Assembly: GCA_947457465.1 (NCBI GenBank)
Contig: CANGWB010000016.1
Coordinates: 1-36,168, forward strand
DNA: 36,168 bases
DNA from: Chitinophagaceae bacterium
GTDB lineage: Bacteria > Bacteroidota > Bacteroidia > Chitinophagales > Chitinophagaceae
Direction: 5' to 3'
In this document: piece by piece, positions 1 through 6,477 of the stretch
Numbering within the stretch: the stretch's first letter is position 1
Layout of the letters: each line of letters begins with the position of its first letter
The notes under the pieces: generated by a model
Seen by the model: only the letters and a program-made list of their open reading frames with translations
Told to the model about the DNA's origin: nothing
Databases searched by the model: none
Program-made: the position numbers and the translations under genes

Positions 1-393
1 GATCTTTTTAAAACCGGGAAGTGAGTAGACAAATACTTTCTTTTCCTGCCAGGTCAGTTGATAAACGGTATCGCGTAGGATGGTGATGCCCTCCCCGAAA
101 TATTTTTCTCCCAGGGTTGCCCGTTGCAATGTTTTTCCATTCGATAAGTCTACTTTTCTTAATTCAGATCGACCATAATTTCCAGTACCCTCATACATGG
201 CTCCCTTGTAAACGACCAACCCCTGGGTGTAGGCCGCCGTATCATGCGGGTAAGTCGCTTGGATCGAAAAACTCAGCGTTTTGGGGGCAGGTGGGGTGGA
301 TATGACCGATCCCGTTCGAGTTTCCCCACAACCGTAAAAAAATAATGAAATGATTATGAGCGCATTGCGATAATTATACTGCTTGATATTCAT
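1..393 (-). CDS. Glutaminyl-peptide cyclotransferase (PF05096-type), lipoprotein, 3'-truncated by window edge
   Basis: An open frame of 131 codons runs from an ATG at 393 to the window edge with no stop, so the C-terminus is missing. The N-terminus has a hydrophobic stretch ending in FFYGC near residue 22, a plausible lipobox, so the product is probably a lipoprotein. After a short linker comes YPHDTAAYTQGL, then YEGTGNYGRS, LRKVDL and YFGEGIT, followed by YQLTW. This order is characteristic of the plant/bacterial beta-propeller glutamine cyclotransferases, which convert N-terminal glutamine to pyroglutamate. Cyclisation of the exposed N-terminal Gln of secreted proteins is a known feature of Bacteroidota; both T9SS proteases in this window have Gln close after the predicted signal cleavage site. 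GGAG lies directly against the ATG, too close to act as a Shine-Dalgarno. A one-mismatch -7 box (TACTTTTA, 406-399) lies five bases upstream. Family is confident; function is by homology. Confidence 0.85.
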   Translation of the reverse strand, partial: MNIKQYNYRNALIIISLFFYGCGETRTGSVISTPPAPKTLSFSIQATYPHDTAAYTQGLVVYKGAMYEGTGNYGRSELRKVDLSNGKTLQRATLGEKYFGEGITILRDTVYQLTWQEKKVFVYSLPGFKKI

Positions 394-431
394 CTCCTTA
401 AAAGTACACCATTATCTGAAAAACACAGAAA

Positions 432-482
432 ACGTATAATTACGATAGGGGAAAACCCGCAGTTATACGTATTTTCCCTATC
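432..482. repeat. Two interleaved inverted repeats in a divergent intergenic region
   Basis: ACGTATAA (432-439) is the perfect inverse of TTATACGT (463-470). GATAGGGGAAAA (444-455) is the inverse of TTTTCCCTATC (472-482) apart from one extra G. The arms alternate A-B-A'-B', so the two pairs cannot form two simple side-by-side hairpins; the topology is that of a pseudoknot or of two overlapping operators. The region (394-538) separates the cyclotransferase gene from the M43 protease gene. A near -7 box, TATCTTTA (479-486), overlaps the last arm. Function is unknown. Confidence 0.6.
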
Positions 483-538
483 TTTATTCTCGTCTAACCG
501 TGGTCTAGGCCACCATCCGTACCAACCCACTAGGAACT

Positions 539-1762
539 ATGAAAACGTTCCGTCTATTATTTATTGCCGCCCTCTTTATGCCAGCCTTGGTGAAGGCTCA
601 ACTTCGTTGTGCAGGTGTGGAATATGAGCAGTCCATTAAACAATCACAACCGCAATTAACACAGCGGATGTTGGAGGTAGAGCAGATGATCCGACTGGGG
701 ATGGAGTCTGGTCAATGGCAACGAACACAGGAAGGCACCCTGGTCATACCAGTGGTTTTTCATAATCTCTATCACCTCCCATCTGAAAAGATCTCTGAGC
801 AGCAGGTGCAGGCCCAGTTGAAGACGCTGAATGATTGTTTTAGGATGCGAAATGCCGACACCGTCAATACCCGTTCGGTTTTTAAGTCCTACGCTGCTGA
901 TTGTGAAATTGAATTCCGTTTGGCTACTTCAGATCCCCGTCGCAGATCCACCTCGGGCATTGTTCGGTATTACACACCGATCAGCTCATGGAAAATGGGG
1001 GATGACATGAAATCTACATCGAAGATGGGTGCTGATGGGTGGGACTCGAAAAGCTATTTGAATATCTGGGTTTGTCGGATGGAAAAGTTTGCCGGCTTTA
1101 CCAGTGTTATCGGTTCCGATCCCAAACTCGATGGTATCGTTTTGGATCTGGGTGCTATTGGCGCCGGACAAAAAACTTTAGTGCATGAGGTAGGACATTG
1201 GATGGGTTTAAAGCACCTATGGGGGGATGAATATTGTGGTGACGACGGTGTTTCGGATACGCCTAAACAAGCGAGTTACACACCAGGATGCCCTTCTACA
1301 CCTCGGATCACTTGTGGAAACAATCCCACAGGTGATATGTACAACAACTACATGGATTTTACCAATGATGCTTGTATGACATTGTTCACCGAGGGGCAAA
1401 AGCGACGCATGCGGACCCTGTTGGCTGCCGGTGGGCTTCGTGGATCATTATCAAATTCACCTGGATTGAAATTGCCTTTGATCGCAGAGATGCCGCTGGC
1501 GGAGCAAGACCCAACCTGGCTGGAACCCAAATTATTTCCCAATCCCGCTACATCCTATGTACAGGTCGATCTTTCATACGATCGTCGCTGGGTGGGACAA
1601 TCTTACCGAATCATTGACCTGCAAGGACGTGTGCGCATGCAGGGGGCGATCACTTCCGTGATCCATCGATTCGAATTAACGGGTTTGGATAAGGGATACT
1701 ATTTGCTGGAAGCTCGTCGCTCCGACGGGATTGTGTTTAAGACCAAATTCTTGAAGCAGTAA
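539..1762 (+). CDS. Secreted M43 (pappalysin/cytophagalysin-like) zinc metalloprotease with T9SS type A sorting domain
   Basis: The 407-residue product starts with a typical signal peptide (about residues 1-20, ending before QLRC). The zinc site is HEVGHWMGLKH at 216-226, matching the metzincin HExxHxxGxxH pattern. It is followed by Cys-rich segments and then YMDF and ACM, which supply the Met-turn typical of M43 peptidases. The last ~75 residues begin with LFPNPA and include the DLQGRV and GLDKGYYLLE pattern of the T9SS type A C-terminal domain. That domain directs export across the outer membrane and is normally cleaved. Physiological substrates cannot be read from sequence. The gene stands alone and ends at a shared bidirectional terminator with lpdA. 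No clear Shine-Dalgarno precedes the ATG. Confidence 0.93.
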   Translation: MKTFRLLFIAALFMPALVKAQLRCAGVEYEQSIKQSQPQLTQRMLEVEQMIRLGMESGQWQRTQEGTLVIPVVFHNLYHLPSEKISEQQVQAQLKTLNDCFRMRNADTVNTRSVFKSYAADCEIEFRLATSDPRRRSTSGIVRYYTPISSWKMGDDMKSTSKMGADGWDSKSYLNIWVCRMEKFAGFTSVIGSDPKLDGIVLDLGAIGAGQKTLVHEVGHWMGLKHLWGDEYCGDDGVSDTPKQASYTPGCPSTPRITCGNNPTGDMYNNYMDFTNDACMTLFTEGQKRRMRTLLAAGGLRGSLSNSPGLKLPLIAEMPLAEQDPTWLEPKLFPNPATSYVQVDLSYDRRWVGQSYRIIDLQGRVRMQGAITSVIHRFELTGLDKGYYLLEARRSDGIVFKTKFLKQ

Positions 1763-1798
1763 GGACGCTGTTTCTGTTCTGCATTCATTGATGAATAC

Positions 1799-1830
1799 AA
1801 AAAAGGGGAGGCCGAAGCTTCCCCTTTTTA
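1799..1830. terminator. Bidirectional Rho-independent terminator (M43 protease / lpdA)
   Basis: The stem GGGGAGGC (1805-1812) pairs with GCTTCCCC (1817-1824), including one G-T wobble, around a CGAA tetraloop. A-tract and T-tract flank it on both sides, so it can serve the two convergent genes. Confidence 0.9.
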
Positions 1831-1848
1831 TTTGGAGTAGTTATTTGA

Positions 1849-3252
1849 TCAGAGATGGATCGCTTCTCCGTAGGCTACCTCGATCGCATCTTTCACGCTT
1901 TCACTGATGGTGGGGTGCGGGTGGATCGAGTTTAACACCTCGTGGTAGGTGGTTTCCAGTTTACGAGCGGTAACGGTTTGAGCAATCATTTCGGTCACGT
2001 TGTAACCAATCATGTGCGTGCCCAACCATTCTCCGTATTTCGCATCAAAAATCACTTTTACAAATCCTTCTGTATGTCCGGCAGCGGAGGCCTTTCCACT
2101 GGCACTGAGGGGGAACTTACCGACTTTGATCTCATATCCGGCGTCCTTGGCCTGCTTTTCCGTGTATCCGACCGAAGCGATCTCAGGAATGCAATAGGTA
2201 CATCCGGGTACGTTGTTGTAATCGATCGGTTCGGGTTGATGGTTGTATTTACGTTCGTTGTAGCCGATTGACTCCACGCAGTTGATGGCTTCCTTGCTGG
2301 CAACGTGAGCCAGGGCCTGGCCGGGTGTGCAATCACCGATCGCATAAATGCCGGGTATGTTTGATTGGCCGTATTTATCGACCAGGATCTTTCCTTTTTC
2401 TGTTTTGATACCCAGCCCTTCGAGACCGATTCCCTCTATGTTGGCGACCATTCCGGCGGCACTCAGCAGGATGTCCGCCTCCAGTGTGATCTCTCCGGTT
2501 GCAGTTTTGACTTTGGCTTTCACACCGGTGCCGGAGGTGTCAACCGAGGTCACTTCACTGTTTGTCATGATCTCGATGCCGCTCTTCTTATATTGTTTTT
2601 CCAGTTCCTTGCTGATGTCCTCGTCTTCCACCGGAACGATACGGGGCATGAATTCTACAATGGTCACTTTCGTTCCCATACTATTATAGAAATAAGCGAA
2701 CTCCACACCGATGGCACCACTGCCGACGATGATCATGGAAGTCGGTTTGTTGGGCAGTACCATAGCTTCCCGGTAACCGATGATCTTCTTTCCATCGATT
2801 GGCATCGTTGGGAGCTGACGACTTCTACCCCCGGTGGCAATGATGATATGCTTGGCTTCGACCAGCTGGGTCTTGCCATCAGCAGCGCTCACTTCGATCT
2901 TGCCTTTTGCGATGAGTTTGCCGAAGCCCATGATCACGTCGATCTTGTTCTTCTTCATGAGGAACTGAACACCTTTACTCATTTTATCGGCTACGCCCCG
3001 ACTGCGTTTGATGACCGCCTCGAACTGCGGGGTTCCGGATGCCTGGATACCGAAATCCTGCGCGTGTTTGATGTACTCGTTCACCTGCGCACTTTTCAAA
3101 AGGGCCTTGGTGGGGATACAGCCCCAGTTCAGGCAAACGCCCCCCAGACTTTCTTTTTCAATTACAGCGGTTTTGAACCCTAATTGAGCAGCCCGGATGG
3201 CGGCCACATATCCGCCGGGACCACTTCCCAGAACGACTACATCGTATGCCAT
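1849..3252 (-). CDS. lpdA: Dihydrolipoyl dehydrogenase (E3)
   Basis: This 467-residue flavoprotein reoxidises dihydrolipoamide in 2-oxoacid dehydrogenase complexes and the glycine cleavage system, using FAD and NAD+. Visible features are the N-terminal FAD-binding GSGPGGYVAAIRAA, the redox disulfide in GGVCLNWGCIPTK (Cys40 and Cys45), a second dinucleotide site GSGAIGVEFA, the FAD motif YAIGDC, and the C-terminal HPHPTISE carrying the catalytic His-Glu pair. The frame is open upstream to 3351, but homologues start at MAYDVVVLGSGPGG, so I place the start at 3252. It is encoded alone, convergent with the M43 protease gene and divergent from rpmB. A one-mismatch -7 box, TAACTTCG (3311-3304), could drive it. 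Confidence 0.97.
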   Translation of the reverse strand: MAYDVVVLGSGPGGYVAAIRAAQLGFKTAVIEKESLGGVCLNWGCIPTKALLKSAQVNEYIKHAQDFGIQASGTPQFEAVIKRSRGVADKMSKGVQFLMKKNKIDVIMGFGKLIAKGKIEVSAADGKTQLVEAKHIIIATGGRSRQLPTMPIDGKKIIGYREAMVLPNKPTSMIIVGSGAIGVEFAYFYNSMGTKVTIVEFMPRIVPVEDEDISKELEKQYKKSGIEIMTNSEVTSVDTSGTGVKAKVKTATGEITLEADILLSAAGMVANIEGIGLEGLGIKTEKGKILVDKYGQSNIPGIYAIGDCTPGQALAHVASKEAINCVESIGYNERKYNHQPEPIDYNNVPGCTYCIPEIASVGYTEKQAKDAGYEIKVGKFPLSASGKASAAGHTEGFVKVIFDAKYGEWLGTHMIGYNVTEMIAQTVTARKLETTYHEVLNSIHPHPTISESVKDAIEVAYGEAIHL

Positions 3253-3385
3253 AAATCGATTGAATTTTAAGGTGATAGAGCCTGGCAGGCCCCTGATTGG
3301 GTGCGAAGTTATTTTAAAACAGGCAATTGCCAATTCCTCGGTTTGGAGCAATTCCGGAGGCGGTTCTGAGAAAAAAACTCCTTTC

Positions 3386-3417
3386 TTCGTCTAATTCGCT
3401 GATTTCCCTTACTTTTG
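3386..3417 (+). promoter_or_regulatory. Bacteroidota-type promoter for rpmB operon
   Basis: TACTTTTG at 3410-3417 is an exact match to the -7 consensus TAnnTTTG. A weak -33 candidate (TTCG at 3386-3389) lies about 20 bases upstream. The ATG of rpmB follows 21 bases after the box, giving a short leader. Confidence 0.6.
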
Positions 3418-3438
3418 CCCTCCCAAAATTGATTCGTT

Positions 3439-3675
3439 ATGGCACGTGTATGTCAGGTTACTGGAAAGACCCCGATCGGTGGAAATAAGGTCTCTCACTC
3501 AAATATCAAGACCAAGCGTCGTTTCCTGCCCAACCTCCAAACCAAGAAGTTCTTCTTGGCAGAAGAGGATAAGTGGGTTACGCTCAAATTGTCTACCGAT
3601 GCTATCCGTACCATCAACAAAAACGGATTGTACTCTGTGGTTAAACAACTCCGCGCCCAAGGCGAAAAAATCTAA
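3439..3675 (+). CDS. rpmB: 50S ribosomal protein L28 (bL28)
   Basis: The 78-residue basic protein has the L28 signature: [10 protein letters not shown] at the start, then [15 protein letters not shown] and PNLQ, and ends in a helical region. It has one Cys in the N-terminal motif rather than a full set of zinc ligands, so it is a C-minus type. It is first in a tight operon with rpmG and a DUF4295 gene, with gaps of 19 and 20 bases. This gene order is widespread in Bacteroidota. An alternative ORF in another frame over the same bases is a shadow. Confidence 0.98.
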   Translation: MARVCQVTGKTPIGGNKVSHSNIKTKRRFLPNLQTKKFFLAEEDKWVTLKLSTDAIRTINKNGLYSVVKQLRAQGEKI

Positions 3676-3694
3676 TCGTTAAAAAGTAATCATC

Positions 3695-3877
3695 ATGGCG
3701 AAGAAAGGCAATCGCGTTCAGGTCATCCTGGAATGTACCGAGCACAAGACCAGCGGAAAGCCCGGTACCAGCCGGTATATCACCGTTAAGAACAAGAAGA
3801 ACAACCCAGAGCGGATGGAACTCAAGAAGTTCAACCCGATCCTGAAAAAAGTAACTGTTCACAAAGAGATCAAGTAA
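3695..3877 (+). CDS. rpmG: 50S ribosomal protein L33 (bL33)
   Basis: The 60-residue basic protein starts [18 protein letters not shown] and continues with [11 protein letters not shown] and LKKFNP, the L33 pattern. Only one cysteine is present, so this is the zinc-independent form rather than the four-cysteine form. It lies between rpmB and the DUF4295 gene, transcribed together. No Shine-Dalgarno precedes the ATG; the upstream bases are A/T-rich. Confidence 0.97.
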   Translation: MAKKGNRVQVILECTEHKTSGKPGTSRYITVKNKKNNPERMELKKFNPILKKVTVHKEIK

Positions 3878-3897
3878 TCATCCTATAACTCATACAC

Positions 3898-4068
3898 ATG
3901 GCAAAAGCAGCAAAAACCGCGATCAAGAAGGACCCCAAATTGGCGGCCGAAGCCAAGAACTATACCAAAGTGATTAAGGCGGTACGCAGTCCCAAGACTG
4001 GTGCTTACACCTTTAAGGAGCAGATGGTGCACAAGGATAAGGTTAAAGACTTCCTGGCGCAGAAATAA
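3898..4068 (+). CDS. DUF4295 family small basic protein, probable Bacteroidota-specific ribosomal protein
   Basis: A 56-residue lysine/alanine-rich ORF begins MAKAAKTAIKKD. It contains the family core YTKVIKAVRSPKTGAYTFKEQ and ends FLAQK before TAA at 4066-4068. The family is restricted to Bacteroidota and nearly always follows rpmB-rpmG, as here. I recall that the Flavobacterium johnsoniae ribosome structure contains an additional large-subunit protein named bL38 that I believe corresponds to this family; I could not verify that. A strong terminator follows, so the operon has exactly three genes. It is short enough to be missed by length-filtered ORF calling. Confidence 0.93.
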   Translation: MAKAAKTAIKKDPKLAAEAKNYTKVIKAVRSPKTGAYTFKEQMVHKDKVKDFLAQK

Positions 4069-4092
4069 TCGTCGTTTCGACATTAAAATTTT

Positions 4093-4128
4093 CAAGAGCT
4101 GTTCGCAACCGAATGGCTCTTGTTTTTT
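4093..4128 (+). terminator. Rho-independent terminator of rpmB-rpmG-DUF4295 operon
   Basis: A 13-bp stem is formed by 4093-4105 and 4110-4122 (outer CAAGAGC/GCTCTTG, two G-T wobbles, inner TTCG/CGAA) around a CAAC loop. It is followed directly by six T (4123-4128). It excludes a start for ftsY at the upstream TTG at 4120, which lies inside it. Confidence 0.92.
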
Positions 4129-4130
4129 AA

Positions 4131-4138
4131 TACCTTTT
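4131..4138 (+). promoter_or_regulatory. Candidate -7 box of ftsY-rimO
   Basis: TACCTTTT differs from TAnnTTTG at one base. It begins three bases after the terminator T-run and ends five bases before the ftsY ATG. No TTTG is seen at the expected -33 position. A promoter is needed here because the terminator closes the previous unit. Confidence 0.45.
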
Positions 4139-4143
4139 CAATC

Positions 4144-5112
4144 ATGGGACTTTTCGACCGCTGGTTTGGAAAAAAAGAGAAAGAGGCCTTGGATAATGGG
4201 CTTCAAAAAACCAAACAGGGATTTTGGGAGAAGTTGAGTCGCGCTTGGTCGGGTAAGTCTCGCCTCGATGACGAACTCCTCGAAAATCTGGAGGAAGCAT
4301 TGATCACCTCCGATGTGGGAATTGCCACCACCGATGCCATCCTGTCTCGAATAGAAAAGAGAGTCAGCCGGGATAAATACCTCAACACGGAAGAACTCAG
4401 TCAGATCCTTCAATCTGAAATGGCGGCCGTATTGCCAGATCCCATTCATGATTATGGATTTGATTCCGCCTTACCCAATAAACCTCATGTGATTCTGGTA
4501 GTGGGGGTGAATGGCGTGGGAAAAACAACCACCATCGGCAAATTGGCTTACCGGTTCAAGCAAGCGGGCAAACAAGTTTTGCTGGGTGCCGCCGACACCT
4601 TTCGTGCTGCAGCCGTCGATCAACTTACCATCTGGAGTGAACGCATCGGCGTCCCCATCGTCAAACAAACCACCGGCAGTGATCCGGCGGCTGTTGCGTT
4701 CGATACGGTTCAAAGTGCCGTTGCAAGAGGGTCGGATGTGGTGCTGATCGATACAGCCGGCCGCTTACATAACAAAGCCCACCTGATGGAAGAACTCACA
4801 AAGATCAAGCGGGTCATCCAAAAAGTGATTCCGGATGCCCCACATGAGGTGTTGCTGGTGTTGGATGGTTCAACCGGACAAAATGCAGTTGAACAGGCCC
4901 GTCATTTTCAGTCCGCTACTTCTGTCAATGCCCTCGCGATCACCAAGCTCGATGGTACAGCCAAAGGCGGAGTGGTGATGGCAGTGGCACATGAGTTCAG
5001 CATTCCTGTAAAATTCATTGGCGTTGGAGAGAAGATGGAAGACCTGCTGGTATTCGAGAAGCAGGCATTTGTCAACAGTCTTTTTTCATTGGATGATAAA
5101 ACCCCTGCATGA
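4144..5112 (+). CDS. ftsY: Signal recognition particle receptor FtsY
   Basis: FtsY is the membrane-associated SRP GTPase that receives SRP-ribosome complexes for co-translational insertion. The 322-residue product has the NG domains only, with a short N-terminus (MGLFDRWFGKKEKEA) in place of the long acidic A domain of Escherichia coli, as is usual in this phylum. GTPase motifs are GVNGVGKTTTIGKL (from residue 121), DTFRAAA, DTAGR (202-206) and TKLDG (from 266). The frame extends upstream to a TTG at 4120, but that codon is inside a terminator, so the ATG at 4144 is the start. The stop overlaps the rimO start as ATGA. Confidence 0.97.
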   Translation: MGLFDRWFGKKEKEALDNGLQKTKQGFWEKLSRAWSGKSRLDDELLENLEEALITSDVGIATTDAILSRIEKRVSRDKYLNTEELSQILQSEMAAVLPDPIHDYGFDSALPNKPHVILVVGVNGVGKTTTIGKLAYRFKQAGKQVLLGAADTFRAAAVDQLTIWSERIGVPIVKQTTGSDPAAVAFDTVQSAVARGSDVVLIDTAGRLHNKAHLMEELTKIKRVIQKVIPDAPHEVLLVLDGSTGQNAVEQARHFQSATSVNALAITKLDGTAKGGVVMAVAHEFSIPVKFIGVGEKMEDLLVFEKQAFVNSLFSLDDKTPA

Positions 5113-6419
5113 AAGCCCGCACATTAAAAAAGGATAAGGTCAATATCATAACACTTGGTTGCAGTAAAAACCTGGTCGACAGTGAAGTACTGAGCGGACA
5201 ACTTCTTGCCAATGACATCGAGGTCGTACATGAGAACAAGAAGCTTGATCATAATATTGTTGTCGTCAACACGTGTGGATTCATCGACAAAGCGAAAGAA
5301 GAAAGCGTTCAGACCATTTTGGAGCAAGTTGAACTGAAGAAAAAAGGTAAGCTCGATAAGGTCTATGTCACTGGTTGTTTGAGTGAGCGATACAAGAATA
5401 ACCTGGAAGCGGAGATCCCGGAGGTGGATGCTTACTTCGGCACCTTGGAATTACCTCAGATTCTGAAAAAATTTGAAGTTGACTATAAAGAGGAATTAAT
5501 CGGGGAGCGCTTGTTATCGACTCCCAGCCACTACGCTTATATGAAAATATCGGAGGGCTGTAATCGTACCTGTGCTTTCTGTGCGATCCCACTGATGCGT
5601 GGACAGCATATAAGCAAGCCCATCGACCAGCTTGTGGCGGAAGCAACCCGGTTGGTGAAAAACGGGGTGAAGGAGATCATGCTCATCGCACAGGAGTTGA
5701 CGTATTACGGATTGGATATTTATAAAAAACGCAGCCTGCCCGACTTATTGAACCGACTGGCAGATATTGAGGGGCTGGAATGGATTCGTTTGCATTATGC
5801 TTATCCTTCCAAATTTCCCCTGGAGATACTAGATGTGATGCGCGATCGTCCGAACATCTGTAATTACCTGGACATGCCGCTGCAACATGCTTCCGATCAG
5901 ATGCTCAAAGCCATGCGCCGTCAGATCACCCGAGCAGAGATGGATGAATTGATCCATGCGATACGCGAGCGAGTGCCCGGCATCTGTCTTCGTACTACAC
6001 TCATTGCCGGCTTCCCCGGCGAGACGGAGGAAGACGTGGCCTCTCTTGAATCATTTCTCACGCAGCATCGTTTCGATCGGGTGGGGATATTCACCTATTC
6101 GCATGAAGAAGGAACTTCTGCTCATGATCTGGTCGATGATGTGCCGGCAGAAGAGAAGGAGCGTCGAGCACAGCAAGTGATGGAGACGCAGCAAGAGATC
6201 TCCTATGAATTGAATCAGGAAAAGGTTGGAAAAGTATTCAAGACATTGATCGATAAAAAAGAATCGGGTCGATACCTGGGCAGAACGGAATTCGACTCGG
6301 TCGAAGTGGATAATGAAGTGATCGTTCAGACGGATAAAAAATTGCCCATCGGTTCCTTCGTAAATGTGCAGATCACCAAAGCCTACGATTACGATCTGGA
6401 AGGAGAAATAGTTTCCTAA
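5109..6419 (+). CDS. rimO: Ribosomal protein uS12 methylthiotransferase RimO
   Basis: This radical SAM enzyme adds a methylthio group to the conserved aspartate of ribosomal protein S12. Of 436 residues, the N-terminal domain carries the three cysteines that hold the auxiliary 4Fe-4S cluster (C18 in LGCSKN, C56 in NTCGF, C90 in TGCLSE). The radical SAM motif EGCNRTCAFC supplies C151, C155 and C158. The C-terminal ~65 residues form the TRAM domain. The LGCSKNLVDSE start and conserved DMPLQHAS favour RimO over the related MiaB. It overlaps ftsY by four bases and is followed by a strong terminator. Confidence 0.97.
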   Translation: MKARTLKKDKVNIITLGCSKNLVDSEVLSGQLLANDIEVVHENKKLDHNIVVVNTCGFIDKAKEESVQTILEQVELKKKGKLDKVYVTGCLSERYKNNLEAEIPEVDAYFGTLELPQILKKFEVDYKEELIGERLLSTPSHYAYMKISEGCNRTCAFCAIPLMRGQHISKPIDQLVAEATRLVKNGVKEIMLIAQELTYYGLDIYKKRSLPDLLNRLADIEGLEWIRLHYAYPSKFPLEILDVMRDRPNICNYLDMPLQHASDQMLKAMRRQITRAEMDELIHAIRERVPGICLRTTLIAGFPGETEEDVASLESFLTQHRFDRVGIFTYSHEEGTSAHDLVDDVPAEEKERRAQQVMETQQEISYELNQEKVGKVFKTLIDKKESGRYLGRTEFDSVEVDNEVIVQTDKKLPIGSFVNVQITKAYDYDLEGEIVS

Positions 6420-6420
6420 G

Positions 6421-6450
6421 AAAAAGGCCCCGAGTGATCGGGGCCTTTTT
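6421..6450. terminator. Bidirectional Rho-independent terminator (rimO / S8 protease)
   Basis: A perfect 13-bp stem (AAAAAGGCCCCGA at 6421-6433 against TCGGGGCCTTTTT at 6438-6450) closes a GTGA loop. A- and T-tracts on both sides let it end both convergent genes. Confidence 0.95.
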
Positions 6451-6477
6451 TATTGTAGAGTCAGTACTTTTCTTTTA

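Noticed and set aside
2365-3183. 272-codon plus-strand ORF
   Set aside because: Shadow of lpdA; the lpdA frame carries all conserved motifs and this frame has none.
4120-4143. Longer N-terminus for FtsY from a TTG at 4120
   Set aside because: The TTG lies within the stem/T-run of a strong terminator; the ATG at 4144 matches the family start.
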